A DNA stretch of 64,000 bases from Cyanophora paradoxa (taxonomy: Eukaryota > Glaucocystophyceae > Cyanophorales > Cyanophoraceae). Position 1 is the first letter of the stretch. Every line of letters begins with the position of its first letter. The stretch covers positions 124,001 to 188,000 of the forward strand of contig QPMI01000039.1 in the NCBI GenBank assembly GCA_004431415.1, written 5' to 3'. The notes under the pieces are model-generated. The model saw only the letters and a list, made by a program, of their open reading frames with translations. It had not been told where the DNA came from and did no database searches. Below, one piece after another: positions 1-7,537 of the stretch. A program made the position numbers and the translations under genes.

Positions 1-83
1 CCTTGAAGCTAGCTTTAGTTAGGAATTTAGATTCGGTGATAGTAGTTTATGTTTGTGTTTCCGATCTATCAACAAAAATTTCG
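1..83 (+). repeat. Left terminal inverted repeat (inner part)
   Basis: Bases 1-83 are the reverse complement of 21,044-21,126, with position i pairing with 21,127-i. I saw no mismatch over the 83 bases. The window begins inside this repeat, so the outermost part of the left TIR is missing. Confidence 0.93.
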
Positions 84-102
84 ATATCAACAAAAGTAGC
101 AA
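71..102 (+). repeat. 32-bp direct repeat, copy 1 of 2
   Basis: Bases 71-102 match 485-516 at 27 of 32 positions; both start AACAAAAATTTCG and end AGCAA. The two copies bracket the small HNH-like ORF at 179-481, and the first overlaps the inner edge of the TIR. Confidence 0.75.
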
Positions 103-130
103 TGAAGTCTTCCTTTACCTTTTCATCATC

Positions 131-140
131 ACTTAAAGAT
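131..140 (+). promoter_or_regulatory. CTTAAAGA box upstream of the HNH-like ORF
   Basis: ACTTAAAGAT lies 38 nt before the ATG at 179 and is followed by a TCG. The same box precedes four other genes of this element. I infer an early-type viral promoter element. Confidence 0.5.
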
Positions 141-178
141 TTCTCGATTTCTAATTAGAAAAGAGAAACCGCGCGCAG

Positions 179-481
179 ATGGCAACTGAAGTGATTACGA
201 TTCCAGCAGTGAACAGGCTTCGTCAAATAGAATATATAACGATCGATGCTAGCAAAGCTGATCTCTTCAGGAGTTTCAATTGGAAAATCAGTGAAATGGG
301 AAGGGCCTATGGCACTAAAAAGGGTTATCGTGGTAGAGTAGCAGCAACGCATTTGACTCTAGGAGTTGTTGGGAAGGGAGCACTCGGGAACTATGAAATT
401 GATATCATAAATGGTAACAAATTGGACATGCGTGCAGAAAATTTGAGAAAGATCTGGAGAAGCAACCCCATGTATTATTAG
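179..481 (+). CDS. Degenerate HNH-like protein, 100 aa
   Basis: This small protein resembles the HNH half of the two HNH-AP2 proteins in the element. The strongest shared stretch is NGNKLDMRAENLR (residues 78-90) against the DNRRENLR segment of the larger proteins. The preceding motif is changed: the DH of the HNH core is DI here (D75, I76), so one catalytic histidine is gone, although H58 may match the first histidine. There is no AP2 domain. It is likely a catalytically dead or remnant homing endonuclease, perhaps kept as a DNA-binding protein. It starts at the first ATG, 38 nt after a CTTAAAGA box, and is flanked by 32-bp direct repeats. Confidence 0.6.
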   Translation: MATEVITIPAVNRLRQIEYITIDASKADLFRSFNWKISEMGRAYGTKKGYRGRVAATHLTLGVVGKGALGNYEIDIINGNKLDMRAENLRKIWRSNPMYY

Positions 482-484
482 TTG

Positions 485-516
485 AACAAAAATTTCGGTG
501 ATAACAAAAGAAGCAA
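485..516 (+). repeat. 32-bp direct repeat, copy 2 of 2
   Basis: This is the partner of 71-102, starting 4 nt after the stop codon of the HNH-like ORF. The five mismatches sit in the middle and near the end. Confidence 0.75.
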
Positions 517-1067
517 CACGTTGTGTTCAACATCAAAGTACTAGCTAGCAAGCTTTTACGGACACCTTTTATTTAAAATAAATGAGTTCTGGAACCTTCT
601 GTACTGAGTTGGCCAATCAGAATTTAGATGATCAAAAAACCGGTTCGGTCACAAAAAGGGCTTGGAGCCGTCTTTTTTTTTCGACTTCGAACCGGCAGCC
701 GGAGCCATCGAGCTCTTTAAAAAAATAAGGTCGATAGCTGGACTTTGCGAAACGTCAAGACACTTTGTGTCCAACCAATCACAATCCGAGTTCCGTGCAA
801 ATGCAAAGGATTATCGTGCTGCGATTGGCTGGAAGTCGACACCATGTCCAACGATCCCTTGATTTTGCGACAGCTAGAAATCGAGCGCGCCCGAGAGTTA
901 TCTAACTCGATCCATTCCAAGCCCAAGCCACAGTGTGGGCTAGCCGTAGCCGCTGGTGCGTATTTATTTACACCACTTAAAGAAATCGCATATATATGAT
1001 GCATCGCGCGGTTTATTGCGCAAAAAATCAGAAAATTCTTTCTGAACATAACTTAACCGAACACAAG
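517..1067. other. Gap before the polymerase gene
   Basis: No gene is recognised here. A 51-codon ATG-initiated frame at 844-999 has no recognised motif and is not called. The segment ends with the CTTAAAGA box and a TATATATATG stretch at 991-998. Confidence 0.5.
975..989 (+). promoter_or_regulatory. CTTAAAGA box upstream of polB
   Basis: ACTTAAAGAAATCGC matches the box at 7,478-7,492 at 13 of 15 positions. It ends 78 nt before the preferred polB ATG (1,068) and only 6 nt before the upstream in-frame ATG (996). That spacing argues against translation from 996. Confidence 0.55.
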
Positions 1068-4000
1068 ATGGATCGTCGTTTTGAAATTGCCAGATTTAAA
1101 GAACAAATCGCATCTAAGGCCGAAACACTTTATGCTAGGGGTTATATTCATAAAGCATTTAGTAAATCTCTGATTAATTTGACAAATCGAAATACTCGCT
1201 TGGAAACATTGCAGAAGAATGCTTCACTATTGGATGAACTATCAAACCTCCCCAGACCTGCAAAGAGAGTATCTTCAAAGACACTGGAGGTTTCGATTGC
1301 AGCAGCCCAGGCCGATCTTGTGGCCAGTTTTAGTGAGCTGCCAGAGGCAGGTGCAACACAGGACACTTCGAGAGCAGTAACTGAGCAGGATGGCTCTGTG
1401 ACAACAGCACTCAATGGAACTTTAGCTGAGGGCACCTATCGCCTTTCCAGGGGTTCAGGAAGGGTGACAGCCATTCAGGCTCACTATGATAACAATCAGC
1501 ATTTTCGAGAGTGGATTACTGTGCCTATCAGTGGAGAGAGGGAAAGGGCTAATGCAGCTCGAATGGGGATAGCATTGAAGATATATGGGAATGGACTGTT
1601 TAGAAAAGTAGATTCAGATGCAGCACAATCTAGGATGATTGAGCTGCACCAGTATATCAGAATCGAGGCAGGGGCTGATTTGACCGAGATTATTAGAAAA
1701 CAACTAATAGATCTTGATGTCAAAGCTGCTGAAGCCACAACAGATTCCTGGTATTTCGATTCCTGGATCTATATTCAGTGGCAGACAATTCGCTACTTCA
1801 GGAGAATGGGAGGCCGTGGGTTGAGATTTAAACTACCAGAATGGCTGAGAGAAAAGCAAGCATTAATTAACATAGATGCACCAAGTAATAAATGCTTTCT
1901 ATATTCAGTTATAGCAGCCAAGCACTCTCTAGAGTCAGGACAAGACCCTCGAAGTGCCTGCCACTACAGGCCTTTTGAGGGGGAATTTGATTGTAAGATG
2001 TTAACATATCCAACCCCACTTGACTCCAAAATGTTCTCAAAGTTCGAGGAGGCAAACAACTTGAAGCTGTGCATTTACACAGTGGCTGTGGATGAGCAGG
2101 ACATCATCCCAATCCACATCAGTGCAGGTACTGATGCTATTCCAATCCTGTATGTCCCTCCTGTTGAAGGAACCAGCCCGGTTGGTCACTATCTGTGGAT
2201 TAAAAGTGTTTCGAGGCTGTTCAACAAACATGGCCAGCATTCCCTACACTACTGTTTGGCTTGTCAGAGGGGTTTTGTTACCCAGGAAGTTTTGAAAAAA
2301 CATATTGACACAGACAGGTGTTTAGAAAGGAAGGAGCATGGAAGGGACAAACTACCCAAAAAAGGGGATCACATTATAAAATTCAAGCGATGGGAAACAA
2401 CAATTCAACAAAGGCTAGCCATGTATGCAGACTGTGAAACACTATGCACTCAAATTGCAGAGATAAACCGAACAGATTCAAAGACTAAACAAACAGGTGT
2501 CCACCAAATTGCTTCTATAGGGGCAGTTGCTGTATCCACTAGTGGAGAGACAGAGTGGTTTACTAAAATGGGTGGACCTGAGGATGATTCCGCGGATGCC
2601 TTTGTTAGATGGTTGGATGCAAAGGAGCCCGAGTTCATTAAAAAGCTGAGTGAGAAAAAAGGAATGAATGCACTAACAGATCAGCAGAAAGAAGCCCACT
2701 ATTCAGCTATGGCATGCTATATGTGTGGCTATGTATTTGAATTTCTGAATGAAAAGGTAATGGACCACTGTCATGATACAGGAAACTACCTTGGTCCAGC
2801 ATGCAAATCCTGCAACAAAATCAGGTCGAAGCCAAAGTCAATCTCAATCTGGTTTCACAATGGCAGGGGTTTTGACTTTCACCTGCTAGTGCGTGCATTA
2901 TCAGCAGGGTATAATCGCAGGATGGTAGCGCACAGGGCCTTTAAACAAGAGATTGAGAGAAAGGTTGAAGAGAAAAGGCCAAGAATAATCAGAAACATCG
3001 AGGCTTGCAAGGCGCGAATAATGCATAAAAATAAATGGAGTGAGCAGGAGTTTGAGCAGCAGAAGGAGAAACTTATTAAGGAGAAACTGAAACAAGCTTT
3101 TGATGCGCTCGAGGAACAGTTCAGACCAGCAGACCTGCTTTCGATTAAATTCGACCAGGTTTTCCAGAACTCTGAGAAAATCTCCCAATTTGTGTATGGT
3201 ATCTATATATTTCGCGATTCCTGCCAGCATTTGCTAGGAAGCATTGATGAGCTTTCGAAAGCTTTACCAGATGATCTGAAGAAAATAACTCAAGCTTTGC
3301 ACCCTGATGAGGCTAAATTTCAGCTGATGACCAAGAAGGGGACTTACCCCTATCAGTATATGACATCATGGGAGAGAATGTTGGAGACTCAGCTACCAGG
3401 TCGTCGTCAGTTTTATAATGAGCTCAAGCAAGAGAAATGCTCTAAAGAGGACTATGCTCATGCCCACAATGTTTGGAGGGAGATGGGATGCAGTACACTG
3501 GCTGATTACACTATGGCATATATGAAGACAGACATCTCACTGCTGGCAGATGTGTTTGAGAATTACAGGAAGAAGTGTCTTGAGAAGTATAAAATAGATC
3601 CCAGCCACTATATGAGCAGCCCCGGGTTTGCCTGGCAGGCAGCTCTGAAACATACAGGTCAGGCGTTGGAGGTATTCTATGATGGCCAGCAGGATATGCA
3701 CTCTTTCATTGAGAATGGAATCCGCGGGGGTATCTCTATGATTTCTAAAAGGTATGCTAAAGCAAACAACAAATGGGTTGACAAGTATGTGGTTGGTCAC
3801 AAACAAAAGCAAGGCTGGCTACTTTACCTTGATGCCAACAATTTGTATGGCCTTGCAATGAAGCAGAAGCTTCCAACTGGAAGATTCAAATGGGAGGACC
3901 TGGAGGGTATTACAGACCTGAAGCAGTACATCACAGACTTAGATGCAGAGGGAAGCAGAGGCTATGCCTTGGAGGTTGACATGCACTGCCCAGAGGAACT

Positions 4001-5141
4001 GCATGATTATTTCAGTGATTATCCTCTAGCCCCAGAGCGCATGTGTGTTTTGAAAGAGCATCTATCAAAAGCTCAGAGCGATATGATTGAAGCAGAGAAG
4101 CTCAGCTCGATAGAGAGAACTGAAAAGTTGGTACCAAATCTGCTTCCAAAAGAAAAGTATGCAGTTGATGTGAGGGCACTGCAGTTTTACATTTCACAAG
4201 GAATGGTGGTAACTAAAATTCATAGGGTACTCTCCTATGATCAGTCAGCCTGGCTTGCCCCATTCATTGATTTCAACACACAAGAGAGGCAGAAAACACC
4301 ATTCAAACATGAGCAAGATTTGTATAAACTGATGAACAACTCAGTGTATGGCAAAACCATGGAGAATGTGAGGAATCACTGCAACTCAGAGTTGGTGACT
4401 GATGGTGAAAGATTGGCCAAAATAAACACTGAACCTAACAGGTTAAAACAGGTTGTTGTTTATGATGAAAACTTAGTTTATGTTTCAAAACGAAAAAGTG
4501 AGTTTAATCTCAACAAACCCATTTACTGCGGCTTCTCGATTTTGGATGTATCAAAGATTCACATGTACAGGTTCTACTATGAAGTACTTAAACCGCTGTG
4601 GGGGCAGCGAGTTAGGCTTCTGGGTACTGACACAGATAGTTTGATGTTGGAGATTGAAACAGAGAACATGTATGTTGATTTGAGAAACATCAAACAATAT
4701 CTTGATGTTGGAGATTATCCTGACAACCATCAGTTCTTCGAGGGGATGACTACTGATGAGATTAAACATCTAAAGAGCCTAGCTAAAACACCAGGGCTTT
4801 TCAAGGATGAGTTAAAGGGCATTCAGATGATTGAGTGGATTGCTAATCGACCTAAATCATACCACTGGACCTCAGAAGATAAAGAGAAGACAGTGTGCAA
4901 GGGTGTTAAAAAAGCGTTCAATAAGGAGCTTACCAGAGACAGATACTATGACTGCATTTTCGGAGGGAAGGCCTGTAATATTGAGGGCATTGTTGGATTT
5001 AAATCGAACAAACATCACATTTATGTTCAAAAATCAACTAAACAAGCCCTGCACCCCTTGGATACAAAGAGGTACCTTTGTGATGATCAGTTCACCACCA
5101 GAGCGATTGGACATTACTTAAACAAAAATCTCGCTGATTGA
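1068..5141 (+). CDS. polB: Protein-primed DNA polymerase B (Polinton type)
   Basis: This family B polymerase would copy the linear viral genome from a terminal protein. It has about 1,357 residues from the ATG at 1,068, which begins MDRRFEIARF. The frame also has an ATG at 996, rejected because it crowds the promoter box. Exonuclease motifs: YADCETL (~residue 453), HNGRGFDFHLL (~597) and YMKTDISLL (~818). Polymerase motifs: YLDANNLYG (~920), NNSVYGKTM (~1090) and DTDS (~1188). Before the polymerase is a C2H2-like zinc finger (CLACQRGF...). Between ExoI and ExoII is an endonuclease-VII-like zinc module, CYMC...DHCHDTGNYLGPACKSCN (~550-584). These insertions are typical of Polinton polymerases. 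All catalytic motifs are intact. The 3' end contains one copy of a 22-bp repeat that recurs after the next gene. Confidence 0.95.
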   Translation: MDRRFEIARFKEQIASKAETLYARGYIHKAFSKSLINLTNRNTRLETLQKNASLLDELSNLPRPAKRVSSKTLEVSIAAAQADLVASFSELPEAGATQDTSRAVTEQDGSVTTALNGTLAEGTYRLSRGSGRVTAIQAHYDNNQHFREWITVPISGERERANAARMGIALKIYGNGLFRKVDSDAAQSRMIELHQYIRIEAGADLTEIIRKQLIDLDVKAAEATTDSWYFDSWIYIQWQTIRYFRRMGGRGLRFKLPEWLREKQALINIDAPSNKCFLYSVIAAKHSLESGQDPRSACHYRPFEGEFDCKMLTYPTPLDSKMFSKFEEANNLKLCIYTVAVDEQDIIPIHISAGTDAIPILYVPPVEGTSPVGHYLWIKSVSRLFNKHGQHSLHYCLACQRGFVTQEVLKKHIDTDRCLERKEHGRDKLPKKGDHIIKFKRWETTIQQRLAMYADCETLCTQIAEINRTDSKTKQTGVHQIASIGAVAVSTSGETEWFTKMGGPEDDSADAFVRWLDAKEPEFIKKLSEKKGMNALTDQQKEAHYSAMACYMCGYVFEFLNEKVMDHCHDTGNYLGPACKSCNKIRSKPKSISIWFHNGRGFDFHLLVRALSAGYNRRMVAHRAFKQEIERKVEEKRPRIIRNIEACKARIMHKNKWSEQEFEQQKEKLIKEKLKQAFDALEEQFRPADLLSIKFDQVFQNSEKISQFVYGIYIFRDSCQHLLGSIDELSKALPDDLKKITQALHPDEAKFQLMTKKGTYPYQYMTSWERMLETQLPGRRQFYNELKQEKCSKEDYAHAHNVWREMGCSTLADYTMAYMKTDISLLADVFENYRKKCLEKYKIDPSHYMSSPGFAWQAALKHTGQALEVFYDGQQDMHSFIENGIRGGISMISKRYAKANNKWVDKYVVGHKQKQGWLLYLDANNLYGLAMKQKLPTGRFKWEDLEGITDLKQYITDLDAEGSRGYALEVDMHCPEELHDYFSDYPLAPERMCVLKEHLSKAQSDMIEAEKLSSIERTEKLVPNLLPKEKYAVDVRALQFYISQGMVVTKIHRVLSYDQSAWLAPFIDFNTQERQKTPFKHEQDLYKLMNNSVYGKTMENVRNHCNSELVTDGERLAKINTEPNRLKQVVVYDENLVYVSKRKSEFNLNKPIYCGFSILDVSKIHMYRFYYEVLKPLWGQRVRLLGTDTDSLMLEIETENMYVDLRNIKQYLDVGDYPDNHQFFEGMTTDEIKHLKSLAKTPGLFKDELKGIQMIEWIANRPKSYHWTSEDKEKTVCKGVKKAFNKELTRDRYYDCIFGGKACNIEGIVGFKSNKHHIYVQKSTKQALHPLDTKRYLCDDQFTTRAIGHYLNKNLAD
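5113..5134 (+). repeat. 22-bp direct repeat, copy 1 (inside polB 3' end)
   Basis: It starts ATTACTTAAAC, ends ATCTCGC and is identical to 5,779-5,800. The two copies are 666 nt apart and bracket the HNH-AP2 gene. This copy encodes the last polB residues. Confidence 0.85.
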
Positions 5142-5166
5142 TATTGTCAGATTCACAAGTTTTATT

Positions 5167-5175
5167 ACTTAAAGA
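5167..5175 (+). promoter_or_regulatory. CTTAAAGA box upstream of the first HNH-AP2 gene
   Basis: ACTTAAAGA lies 27 nt before the ATG at 5,203, within the 61-nt gap after polB. This is a close match to the boxes at 131, 975, 7,022 (minus) and 7,478. Confidence 0.5.
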
Positions 5176-5202
5176 CAAAGCTTATATGAAAAGAAAGAAG
5201 AA

Positions 5203-5763
5203 ATGGCATCAATTGAGATACCTGTTATTCCTGAGGGAGCAGTCCTAATTCCAATTACAGGTAAGCAAAATGGAAGGTATGGTGTTGTTGTCGCCTATTC
5301 TCTAGTATCACAAGAAGATGCTGCTAAGGTTCTTGAGAAACGGTGGTACAAGAGTAAGGAAGGCTATGCACGAGCCTGGTGTAATGGGAAATTGATGTTT
5401 ATGCACAACTTCATCAGTGGACACCTCGAAAATGGTCTTACCATAGATCACATTAACAGGAATACTTTGGATAACAGACGTGAAAATCTTCGACTAGCAA
5501 CAAAACGTCAACAAATTATGAATCAGAATAGAAGAATATCAAATTCAAGCGGTTATATTGGTGTTTCTTTCCATAAACTATCCAGTAAATGGCATGCTCA
5601 ATGTATGATCAATGGATCTAAAAAACACATTGGTCTATTTGAAACAGCAGAAACAGCAGCAAAAGCCAGGGATACATATTTGGTTCAGCATACCTCAGAG
5701 GATGACAAACCGTTCCTCAGATTAAACTTCCCAATTGTTTCAGTGGAACCTCAAAATGTTTAG
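5203..5763 (+). CDS. HNH-AP2 homing-type endonuclease, copy 1
   Basis: This 186-residue protein is probably a site-specific DNA endonuclease. Its HNH core has H68 in FMHNFISG and D82-H83 in TIDHINRN, followed by DNRRENLRLATKRQQ (90-104). The C-terminal half (~115-165) is AP2-like: SGYIGVSFH, then WHAQCMINGSKKHIGLF and TAAKARDTY. HNH plus AP2 is a known layout of phage and viral homing endonucleases. It sits between polB and the integrase, bracketed by identical 22-bp repeats, one inside the polB 3' end. That suggests it arrived as an insert that recreated the polB tail. A close homologue is at 7,538. Confidence 0.85.
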   Translation: MASIEIPVIPEGAVLIPITGKQNGRYGVVVAYSLVSQEDAAKVLEKRWYKSKEGYARAWCNGKLMFMHNFISGHLENGLTIDHINRNTLDNRRENLRLATKRQQIMNQNRRISNSSGYIGVSFHKLSSKWHAQCMINGSKKHIGLFETAETAAKARDTYLVQHTSEDDKPFLRLNFPIVSVEPQNV

Positions 5764-5778
5764 ATAGAGTTGTTAGCT

Positions 5779-5800
5779 ATTACTTAAACAAAAATCTCGC
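5779..5800 (+). repeat. 22-bp direct repeat, copy 2 (upstream of integrase)
   Basis: This is identical to 5,113-5,134. It lies 9 nt before the integrase ATG and contains ACTTAAAC, a variant of the CTTAAAGA box, so it may also act as the integrase promoter. Confidence 0.85.
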
Positions 5801-5809
5801 CAATAAACA

Positions 5810-6745
5810 ATGGCCCCGAGATTCATAATAACTGCTCAACCAGGGGCATATCAAGTCGACATACTATTCATTGGGAAATTTCGTTTATTTGCAGCCGTGG
5901 AAATAGCAAGCAGATTTGCAATTGTTAAAAAAATGGAAGACGCAAAGCAAATCCCTGTGTTTATATCCAAGCTTCCAGGCATTTGGGGTTTTTCAGGAGA
6001 CAATGGATTTAATACAGCAGCAATAAGAGCAATGGCAGAAGAGAAAAAGCTAAAAATGCACACTGACGTTGCAAAGGATGATCACATTTCGAAGGGTGAT
6101 AGGCTAGGAATTATCGATCGATTTGCAAGGACATTGCGGGCGATTATAGAGAAAGACTCAGAGTCCAGAGGCTCCCCGCACTTCCTTTCAAGGCTGCCAA
6201 CCCTGGTCAGAGCTTATAATGAAACAAAGCACTCAGCCTTTGGAGGGGAGTACTCTCCAGCATGGATGCACAGCCATAGGCAGGTTGCAACACAGCTGCA
6301 TTTAGTGAGGCAGAGGCAAAACGATATTGAGAGGGATGCAATGAATGTACCAAAACCAGGCACAGAAGTTCAAATATTGGAACCCAAGCCAAACATATTT
6401 GCAAAGGGAACAACAAAACAAAGCAAGGAAACCTATGTTGTTGTAGGTCAGGAAGGCAACCGCATTAGAGTGGCAACAAAAGACGGGACTGTTTTAAGTC
6501 GCAGAGTCAAACCATCCGAGATTAAAACACCTAAACAGCTGCCAGATCAAACAAAAATAATCAAAGCAAAAGCAAAGGCCAGGCAAGAAACTCAATTACG
6601 TAGAGAGGGCTTGATCGATTCCAAAAAGTTTAGTTCTCAGACCAAACAGGCCCGAGAACTTAAGAGATTGGAAATTGCAGGAGAGTCAGCTCTGCGTGCT
6701 GGTGCGAGAGTTGATCGCGGCTACAGCAGCTTGAAGAGCAAGTAA
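5810..6745 (+). CDS. rve-family (retroviral-type) integrase
   Basis: This 311-residue DDE-type recombinase would insert the element into host DNA. The core starts almost at the N-terminus: AYQVDILFI (D17), then GFSGDNGFN (D64). The third acidic position is in LGIIDRFARTLR (D103), 38 residues after the second aspartate; most DDE integrases have E there (ERFNRTL type), so this looks like an E-to-D change. No N-terminal HHCC zinc finger is visible. Residues ~180-240 (TEVQILEP...VLSRRVKPSEIK) look like the SH3/chromo-like C-terminal domain. The tail is lysine/arginine-rich. Its 3' end overlaps the convergent AT-hook gene by 60 nt. Confidence 0.88.
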   Translation: MAPRFIITAQPGAYQVDILFIGKFRLFAAVEIASRFAIVKKMEDAKQIPVFISKLPGIWGFSGDNGFNTAAIRAMAEEKKLKMHTDVAKDDHISKGDRLGIIDRFARTLRAIIEKDSESRGSPHFLSRLPTLVRAYNETKHSAFGGEYSPAWMHSHRQVATQLHLVRQRQNDIERDAMNVPKPGTEVQILEPKPNIFAKGTTKQSKETYVVVGQEGNRIRVATKDGTVLSRRVKPSEIKTPKQLPDQTKIIKAKAKARQETQLRREGLIDSKKFSSQTKQARELKRLEIAGESALRAGARVDRGYSSLKSK

Positions 6746-7021
6746 CCTTTGTTTACACCTCAACCTATAGGCGCGATCTAATTCCCTTTTACGCTCAATA
6801 TGTGCAAGCCTGTATTCGTTTGAACAGGCGATTTGTCTCCTTCGATATTCCTCATTGTTATGGTAACGAATTTTTTGTTGTTCAGCACGTTTTTTGCGTC
6901 TAGCTTCTACAATTTCTGGAGTAACTTCAATTTGTGGGCGCCCACGCTTGGGTTTAATGACAGAGTCGCTATCAGTAAAGTGCACCATAAGCTCTTCGTT
7001 GTTCATATAGATGATCGACAT
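6686..7021 (-). CDS. Small basic AT-hook protein
   Basis: The product has up to 111 residues, is rich in Arg/Lys/Glu, and contains an AT-hook-like KPKRGRPQ (23-30) followed by a charged helical stretch (RRKKRAEQQKIRYHNNEEYRRRQ), bZIP-like in composition but without a clear leucine repeat. This suggests a DNA-binding regulator or genome-packing protein; the function is not established. The first ATG abuts a CTTAAAGA box directly, so M6 (7,006) or M12 (6,988) fit the box-to-ATG spacing of sister genes better. The gene converges on the integrase and overlaps it by 60 nt. Confidence 0.65.
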   Translation of the reverse strand: MSIIYMNNEELMVHFTDSDSVIKPKRGRPQIEVTPEIVEARRKKRAEQQKIRYHNNEEYRRRQIACSNEYRLAHIERKRELDRAYRLRCKQRLLALQAAVAAINSRTSTQS

Positions 7022-7031
7022 ATCTTTAAGT
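7022..7031 (-). promoter_or_regulatory. CTTAAAGA box upstream of the AT-hook gene
   Basis: Read on the minus strand it is ACTTAAAGAT, identical to the box at 131-140. Its presence on the opposite strand, again upstream of a gene, argues against chance. Confidence 0.55.
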
Positions 7032-7102
7032 GATAGAAACTTTTTGCAACTTTTAGCGCGTTATATTTCGAAAAAATAAAACCCGCGATTTATATAAATA
7101 AA

Positions 7103-7465
7103 ATGGTCGCAGACAAGCAGCGACGCTGCGCCAGCGGAACACAAATGCAAAACGAACCTCAAGCGAAACTCGCAACGATTAGAATAGGGAAGTATCGAGG
7201 GTTGACTCACCTGGAGGTAGCTTTCTGTGATCCTAATTATGCTCGGTGGCTGATGAACTGGAGCAAGCTCCGGGAAACGGACCGAGACCATTTTCAACAG
7301 GCTTTTAGGTTAATCAGTGAATCAAAACCAGAAATTCTATGGAGAGTGTATCAAAATGAAAAGCAAGCCAGGACTGCCCAGCAGCGTTCAGAGAGGCCGC
7401 AGGCAACTGTTGAGCCAACTGACCTTGATCTGGACTTATCAGAGGTGGATGCGCCGGGCTTTTGA
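7103..7465 (+). CDS. ExoX-C-like small protein
   Basis: This 120-residue protein contains RIGKYRGLTHLEVAFCDPNYARWLMNW (starting near residue 27; core GKYRG ... DPNYARWL), which resembles the small domain at the C-terminus of ExoX-like exonucleases (GKYkG ... DpgYlrWl). Nothing catalytic is visible, so it is probably a nucleic-acid or protein interaction module. The N-terminus MVADKQRRCA is encoded by copy 1 of a repeated 29-nt tag. A TATATAAATAAA box touches the ATG, like the late-type genes. The C-terminus is acidic (DLDLDLSEVD). Confidence 0.6.
   Translation: MVADKQRRCASGTQMQNEPQAKLATIRIGKYRGLTHLEVAFCDPNYARWLMNWSKLRETDRDHFQQAFRLISESKPEILWRVYQNEKQARTAQQRSERPQATVEPTDLDLDLSEVDAPGF
7106..7134 (+). 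repeat. 29-nt hairpin tag, copy 1
   Basis: It begins GTCGCAGACAA, contains GCAGC-GAC-GCTGC (a 5-bp stem with 3-nt loop) and ends GCGCCAG. It starts immediately after the ATG of the ExoX-C-like gene. Copies occur at 7,509, 11,908 and 14,762. Confidence 0.85.
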
Positions 7466-7477
7466 ACTCTGAACTAG

Positions 7478-7492
7478 GCTTAAAGAGATCGC
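7478..7492 (+). promoter_or_regulatory. CTTAAAGA box upstream of the second HNH-AP2 gene
   Basis: GCTTAAAGAGATCGC matches the polB box at 13 of 15 positions. It ends 45 nt before the ATG at 7,538, with hairpin tag copy 2 in between. Confidence 0.55.
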
Positions 7493-7508
7493 AATCTCAG
7501 ATTGTAAA

Positions 7509-7537
7509 GTCGCAGACAAGCAGCTCGGCTGCGCCAG
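7509..7537 (+). repeat. 29-nt hairpin tag, copy 2
   Basis: This is the same tag, but with GCAGC-TCG-GCTGC: the stem is kept and the loop differs. It ends exactly one base before the ATG of the second HNH-AP2 gene, so here it is leader rather than coding. Confidence 0.85.

Noticed and set aside
844-999. 51-codon ATG frame before polB
   Set aside because: It contains the promoter box near its 3' end and has no recognised motif.
996-1067. Longer polB start at ATG 996
   Set aside because: Only 6 nt from the CTTAAAGA box; residues before 1,068 look like leader sequence, and the other genes have 27-46 nt between box and ATG.
7106-7134. The 29-nt tag as a mini-intron (starts GT, ends AG)
   Set aside because: Removing 29 nt shifts the frame of the ExoX-C-like and virion B genes (the latter hits a stop), and copy 4 would break the fibre frame.
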